Shown here piece by piece: positions 62,921-64,000 of a DNA stretch of 64,000 bases. A program made the translations under genes and the position numbers. The stretch's first letter is position 1. Each line of letters begins with the position of its first letter. This DNA is from Thermohalobaculum sp050331395 (lineage in GTDB: Bacteria; Pseudomonadota; Alphaproteobacteria; Rhodobacterales; Rhodobacteraceae): positions 1 through 64,000 of the forward strand of contig JBHJGX010000058.1 in assembly GCA_050331395.1 (NCBI GenBank), read 5' to 3'. A model generated the notes under the pieces. That model ran no database searches, was not told the origin of the DNA, and saw nothing but the letters and a program-made list of their open reading frames with translations.

Positions 62921-64000
62921 ATGTATCCCTTCCACGCCGGTCGTCCCATCTGCCGCAATTTTGTCCCGCAGAGGGCGCTCGCGCTCGCGATTTGTCTCTG
63001 GGCCGCGGCGCTCGATTGGGGAGCGACGGCGGATAGCCGCGATTATGAGGACGGCATCCAGGATCTCGCCGGGCAAATATCGGACATGCTCGTGCAGCTC
63101 GACCGAGACCGCCGCGCGCCGCTCGACGTCTACGTCTTGCCGGGGCGCTCCTTCGATGGGGTGGCGTGCGAGCCCTTCTCCAGCCAGCTCCGCGACCGCT
63201 TCAACGCGGTGATGGCCGATCGCCGGAGCCGGATGAACCTGCGTCACCTGAACTTCAGCCAAAGCCAGGGCGACAATGACGAGGGCGCGATCACACTCGA
63301 ATGGAGCCGCGAATCCGCGGGCGCCGACGGCACTGTTCGGATCGAGAGCAAGCTGGCGGAGTATGCGTCGCGTGGAACGCGCCAAATCGCCCAGGTGTCG
63401 ATCCGCATAACCGACATCCCCGATAGCGAGCGCGTCTGCCTGACCTATGACGACGGGGTCCGGGCCGAGTGCAACTATAACCCTGACAGCCGGCTCGACC
63501 GTGCAGTCCGCTTGCGGAGCGGGCCGGTGCGCGGCGGTCGGGCGGGGGCGATCGCCCCGGGGCAGCCTTTCGACGTGCTCGCCGCCTATGACGAGGGGGC
63601 GTCGCTCCTTCTCTCCTATGCGCTCGGCGATCCGGCCGAGACGAGCCGGATCGAGGAAGGCAAGGCGTTCTCCCGGGCGAGCGTCGATACGCTGAGGGAA
63701 TGGGAGGAAAGCGGGATCTGCGAATTCGTCTCCTATGGCGATTTCGAAATCGCCGTCCCCGACCCGCTCGACCTCGGACCCTGGCCGCCGACGCCGGGGA
63801 CGCCGATCCAGGATTGCAACGGCTGCCCGAAGCTCGTCGTCTTGCCGGACGGTCCGGACGGGCGCACGCTCTTGATGGCCGAGACCGAGATCACCGCGGC
63901 CCAGTGGCGGTCCTGCGTCGAGGGCGGCGGCTGCGACCGCCTCGGCCGGCCAGAACCCGAAAGCCCGGATCACCCGGCAGCCGTCAGCTATCGCGAGGCC
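62921..64000 (+). CDS. Secreted protein with FGE-sulfatase-like C-terminal domain (3' end cut by window)
   Basis: The window holds 360 codons. A hydrophobic leader (ALALAICLWAAALDWGATA) marks export. Residues about 40-180 form a domain with VYVLPGRSFDGVACEPFSSQ and SKLAEYASRGTRQIAQVSIR, similar in style to CsgG/TolB-N-like domains. After QDCNGCPKLVVLPDG the sequence LLMAETEITAAQWRSCVEGG is the opening of a formylglycine-generating-enzyme (SUMF1) domain. The catalytic part lies beyond the window. It is divergent from the five-gene cluster (206 nt between). GAGAGG precedes the ATG. Confidence 0.8.
   Translation, partial: MYPFHAGRPICRNFVPQRALALAICLWAAALDWGATADSRDYEDGIQDLAGQISDMLVQLDRDRRAPLDVYVLPGRSFDGVACEPFSSQLRDRFNAVMADRRSRMNLRHLNFSQSQGDNDEGAITLEWSRESAGADGTVRIESKLAEYASRGTRQIAQVSIRITDIPDSERVCLTYDDGVRAECNYNPDSRLDRAVRLRSGPVRGGRAGAIAPGQPFDVLAAYDEGASLLLSYALGDPAETSRIEEGKAFSRASVDTLREWEESGICEFVSYGDFEIAVPDPLDLGPWPPTPGTPIQDCNGCPKLVVLPDGPDGRTLLMAETEITAAQWRSCVEGGGCDRLGRPEPESPDHPAAVSYREA

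Noticed and set aside
62645..63973. Long minus-strand frame across the FGE-domain gene
   Set aside because: Overlaps the well-supported plus-strand gene and its promoter; sequence has shadow-type composition and no family match.
1..64000. tRNA, rRNA, CRISPR, insertion sequences
   Set aside because: No T-loop-like clusters, spaced repeats, transposase or terminal inverted repeats were found by eye; a tRNA/CRISPR scan would be decisive.

Overview
The window is dense, high-GC DNA (about two thirds G+C by eye) with short intergenic gaps, mostly TGA stops and many 1-4 nt gene overlaps. Gene content and order point to an alphaproteobacterium of the Rhodobacterales (Rhodobacteraceae/Paracoccaceae). 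The signs are trgB next to cysK, a ChrR-type cupin operon behind a sigma-E-like promoter, an HD hydrolase/NrtR-like/methyltransferase trio, a VPLPA-CTERM-like sorting tail, DUF1127, DUF4214 proteins, and leuB-asd near comM. The species cannot be named. I saw no rRNA, tRNA, CRISPR array, transposase or prophage.

Layout. 0.1-6.3 kb: GapR-type nucleoid protein, sigma-54 response regulator, OmpA-like lipoprotein, oligoendopeptidase F and an SGNH-type secreted protein. 6.3-9.6 kb: pheS without pheT, then a leftward operon of a ChrR-like cupin, a DUF6134-like protein and an SDR dehydrogenase. 9.7-19.6 kb: rightward genes trgB, cysK, a mechanosensitive channel, an AlaX-type editing protein, sseA, an acetyltransferase, a methyltransferase and a radical SAM protein. 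19.6-23.1 kb: DUF937, DMT exporter, cupin, LysR regulator and a YciF-like ferritin fold. 23.2-26.9 kb: truB-rpsO-pnp (leftward). 26.9-35.0 kb: a tightly coupled leftward MoxR/DUF58/BatA-like operon carrying two tandem paralogues of an unknown secreted family; its last gene is cut by an in-frame TAG.

35.1-40.9 kb: DUF1285, a broken and an intact DUF4214 repeat protein, DUF1127, DUF3096 and an outer-membrane protein. 41.1-47.6 kb: ahcY, upp, a sorting-signal protein, the HD/NrtR/methyltransferase trio and leuB. 47.7-56.1 kb: small secreted proteins, a third DUF4214 protein, comM, asd, rsmB, a PA-IL-like lectin, guaB and a secreted unknown. 56.3-64.0 kb: a five-gene leftward cluster of unknown proteins predicted to span cytoplasm, inner membrane, periplasm and outer membrane, divergent from a secreted protein ending in a truncated formylglycine-generating-enzyme-like domain. 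This cluster is the best candidate for an undescribed system.

How it fits together. Most of the window is housekeeping: amino-acid and sulfur metabolism (cysK, sseA, leuB, asd, ahcY), translation and RNA (pheS, alaX-like, truB, rpsO, pnp, rsmB) and nucleotide metabolism (guaB, upp). Accessory material sits at 17.7, 35.9-39.3 and 48.2 kb and in the terminal cluster. Three in-frame amber codons, two in one gene, interrupt otherwise full-length genes. They most likely mark recent gene decay, but readthrough should be tested.
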